From positions 29,956,642 to 30,020,641 of the forward strand of contig CM017558.1 in NCBI GenBank assembly GCA_007844125.1: 64,000 bases of DNA, read 5' to 3'. A model generated the notes under the pieces. The model saw only the letters and a program-made list of their open reading frames with translations, made no database searches and had not been told where the DNA came from. Position numbers and translations under genes: made by a program. This document shows positions 57,901 to 60,900 of this stretch, piece after piece; the first letter of the stretch is position 1; every line of letters starts with the position of its first letter. The DNA is from Sinonovacula constricta. Lineage: Eukaryota; Mollusca; Bivalvia; Cardiida; Solecurtidae.

Positions 57901-60900
57901 GTGTTCAAACTTGTCATCACAAGGGGAGGAATCAAGCCAGAATATGTTGTTTGTTGTACTTGTGCAATGAGAATAAAACCATTTAGTAAAATAGATCGAT
58001 CTATTTTGTTCATTGTAAAATAGAAAGGAGTTCTATTGAAATAAATTGCTGAGGAATTTGAATTTTCATAGCTTCTGATTGGCTACAAATGTAGGGTGAC
58101 TTCTAACAAGTGTCTGTGTACCATAAAACCCCAAATACTAAATACTAACACCATGACTATAATTGACCAATGGCTAAACTCTGCAATGCCATTTTCCAAG
58201 ATTCCCACCAATCAGAGAATGCTATTCTTATGGTCACTTGTTTACATTTGACATCTCTGACATATGGAAGAATTGTAAAAGCATGTTTTAATCAGTCATT
58301 TCACATGATTGAAAGGTATTTATTCTCGTAATTGTATGTATAACAGTTTTTGAATCCTTTGGTGAATAGAAAATTGGTTAATGGTGGCCAAGCGATATCC
58401 CCTCACCGTGTAGGTTCGATAGCACCTCACCTTGTGGGTTTGATATCCCCTCATTGGTTGGGTTCGATATCCCCTCACCGTGTGGGTTCGATATCCCCTC
58501 ACCTTGTGGGTTCGATATTCCCTCACCGTGTGGGTTCGATATCCCCTCACCGTGTGGGTTCGATATCCCCTCACCGTGTGGGTTTGATATCCCCTCACCT
58601 TGTAGATTCGATATCCCCTCACCTTGTGGGTTCAATATCCCTTCGTTGGGTGGGTTCGATATCCCCTCACAGGTGGGTTTGAGTCCCGATCGTAGTAAGA
58701 ACTTTCCTGTAAGGTAGGTTTTCCAGCTAATCTGCTGGTGCAAATGGTTCTATCTAGACTAGTCTGGGGTCTTCCTTCTCCATTCATTAGCAAAACGTTG
58801 CCAATATGACCCTAATTGTGTTATTCTGATGTAACAAAGTTTAAAAAAACCCAAAACAACAACAATGCAATGTAACAAAAAAACAAAAACTAACAAATGA
58901 ATAGAAAATTGTGTGAATCTTGAATTCATCTCTATTGTATGTTGTTCATCAGTCAATTGTATTGGCAGGATCAGCCCTTTTTTCAGGTTTTTGTGGAAAG
59001 GTGGTAGGTCCTTTCAAGAGGGAAACATTTTCAGGAAGCGAAATTTTTGCTAATGACAAAAATATTATAAAAAACAACGCAATCTCTGTTTCCAGACACT
59101 ACAGGCAACAACATTTTTTGCTGATCATGTTTCATTACATGACAATGCCTCATCTGATGGGCATGTAGATTGTAATGATGGCATCAATGTTTGTCTGTGA
59201 AAGTGTTTGATTTTCAGAGCAACACATTCTTATGAATGCCTCTAGTTTGAGCTGTCCCAGGCTTTTTTTTTTTTTCAAAACAAAAAACAGTTTTTGAAAT
59301 GGGAATTTTGAGATGAAATTTGGGGAAAATATGTACTTTTTCATTAGGTGAATGTGGCCAAAATTCAGCCTTAAAAGCAGTATTTAAAAAGGATGTATCT
59401 CAAAACTAAAATAAACTTAACAGAGAATAAGTAAAATGACCTGTGTAGATGTTTGCATTCTTATGATTTCAGTTAGAAGAGCTGGGCCGTGTGATACACA
59501 ATGTATGCAAGCTGGTGCCAGGTGGTGTCATTTGTTTCTTCCCATCTTATGAGTATGAGAAGTTTGTCTACAACCACTGGGAAAGTTCTGGTACCCTGGC
59601 CAAAATAGCCAGTAAAAAGAAGGTAAGACCAAGGACCTGTTCTCAGGAAGATTGACATAGCGATCAGCCATTATCTTGATGGAAACAGCTCTGCTAGATG
59701 GAGTTGTCATTGATTCCATGTCTTGAATATTGATGATATGGATTTATTGAAATAGATTGGGTCGCCCATGCCTTAGTGGTAGAATGGAAGCCTCGTAACG
59801 CGTCTGTCTGCTTAGCCACTCACTGGGTCCAAGTCCAGTTTGGGGCAAAGGACTTAATGTATGAAGGCCATCTATCGGACCACGCCAGTTGTTCTACTAG
59901 ACATTTGTCTGGGGTCTTTCTTCACCAGGTAGCTGGACATCTCTATAATGACTATAATTGTTTGCCGCAACAAAACAGATATAAGAGATGTACTTTTTAA
60001 AGCTCGTATTTTTTATGTGTGTCAAGAAATCTCGCTTGTTTAGTGTATTTTCTTTTTTTTTTCATTTTAACATACCGTATTCACTCGTGTAATGGTCGCA
60101 CCCGTGTAATGGCCGCAAAATTTGAATAAAAAATCCTAATTCAATGTAATGGCCGCACCCCCAAAATGACCGCAAACACAGCTTATTATCCGTCAGTAAA
60201 CACTTAAACAAACTTTCAACTTCAGTCTGCTAAATACATCAAGCTGTAATTTACTTGGCGTTTCTGTGTAGATTTGTCTCATTACACAGGTCAAGTGACT
60301 GACTCTGAGATAAGCTGTTGTCAAGGTGATATCGATCGGAGCAGTTTGACAGTGAGGGAGTAAACGATGTGTTTTTATAAGCAACTGCCGATTACATTTC
60401 TCCATGCACTGTTCCCCGATATATCGTGTATTGTCATACCAGACTTGGTGACGTAGATCAAAGAAATTAATTTCATGCCGCCACGAGCTACAGGATAGCA
60501 GTGCGACTGAGACTAGATACATTCGCAACGTGTCAAAAATACAGTCACAGTTTACCAATTAACCCTTTTGTTGAGACAGCATGACTGGTCGACGCTCCTG
60601 TTCATTTTCACCTCGTCAAGGAGATTGTCGCCTCGTATCAAAGCTGTGTTGTTTTATCGGCTATACTATGAAATCCTTTGATCTGCATGGTAGTGTACAC
60701 ATGACAGGTGGGTGAAATTGTTTGATGATGCAAACATTCAGAAATATGATACAAGAGATAAAACTAGGAAGTCATTTATAAATTATGGAATATGTTCACA
60801 TTGGTTAGACAAAAGCATAGAACGGCGCTATCTCGTTCATATCGTCTGTCAACCTCCTACTTAGAGAGCTAATCTAGACGCATGGCGTCCCAAAAATCGG

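Larger units (their letters stand above)
6362..59472 (+). other. DDX11: Giant DDX11 intron (about 53.1 kb)
   Basis: It is bounded by gtaagt at 6362 and a pyrimidine-containing tttcag ending at 59472, both in phase 0. The other complete introns here are 864, 728, 1261, 2090 and 1881 bp. The interior is transposable elements, minisatellites, low-complexity tracts and AT-rich DNA without long open frames. No nested gene could be supported. Confidence 0.88.

Noticed and set aside
58320..58743. Long repetitive frames on both strands ([24 protein letters not shown] repeats)
   Set aside because: A 24-bp array divisible by three is open in many frames at once. The array is a SINE B-box expansion.
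60193..60558. 121-residue antisense frame as a transposase
   Set aside because: Lies inside the TA-flanked element but shows no DDE/DDD spacing or helix-turn-helix signature that I can identify.
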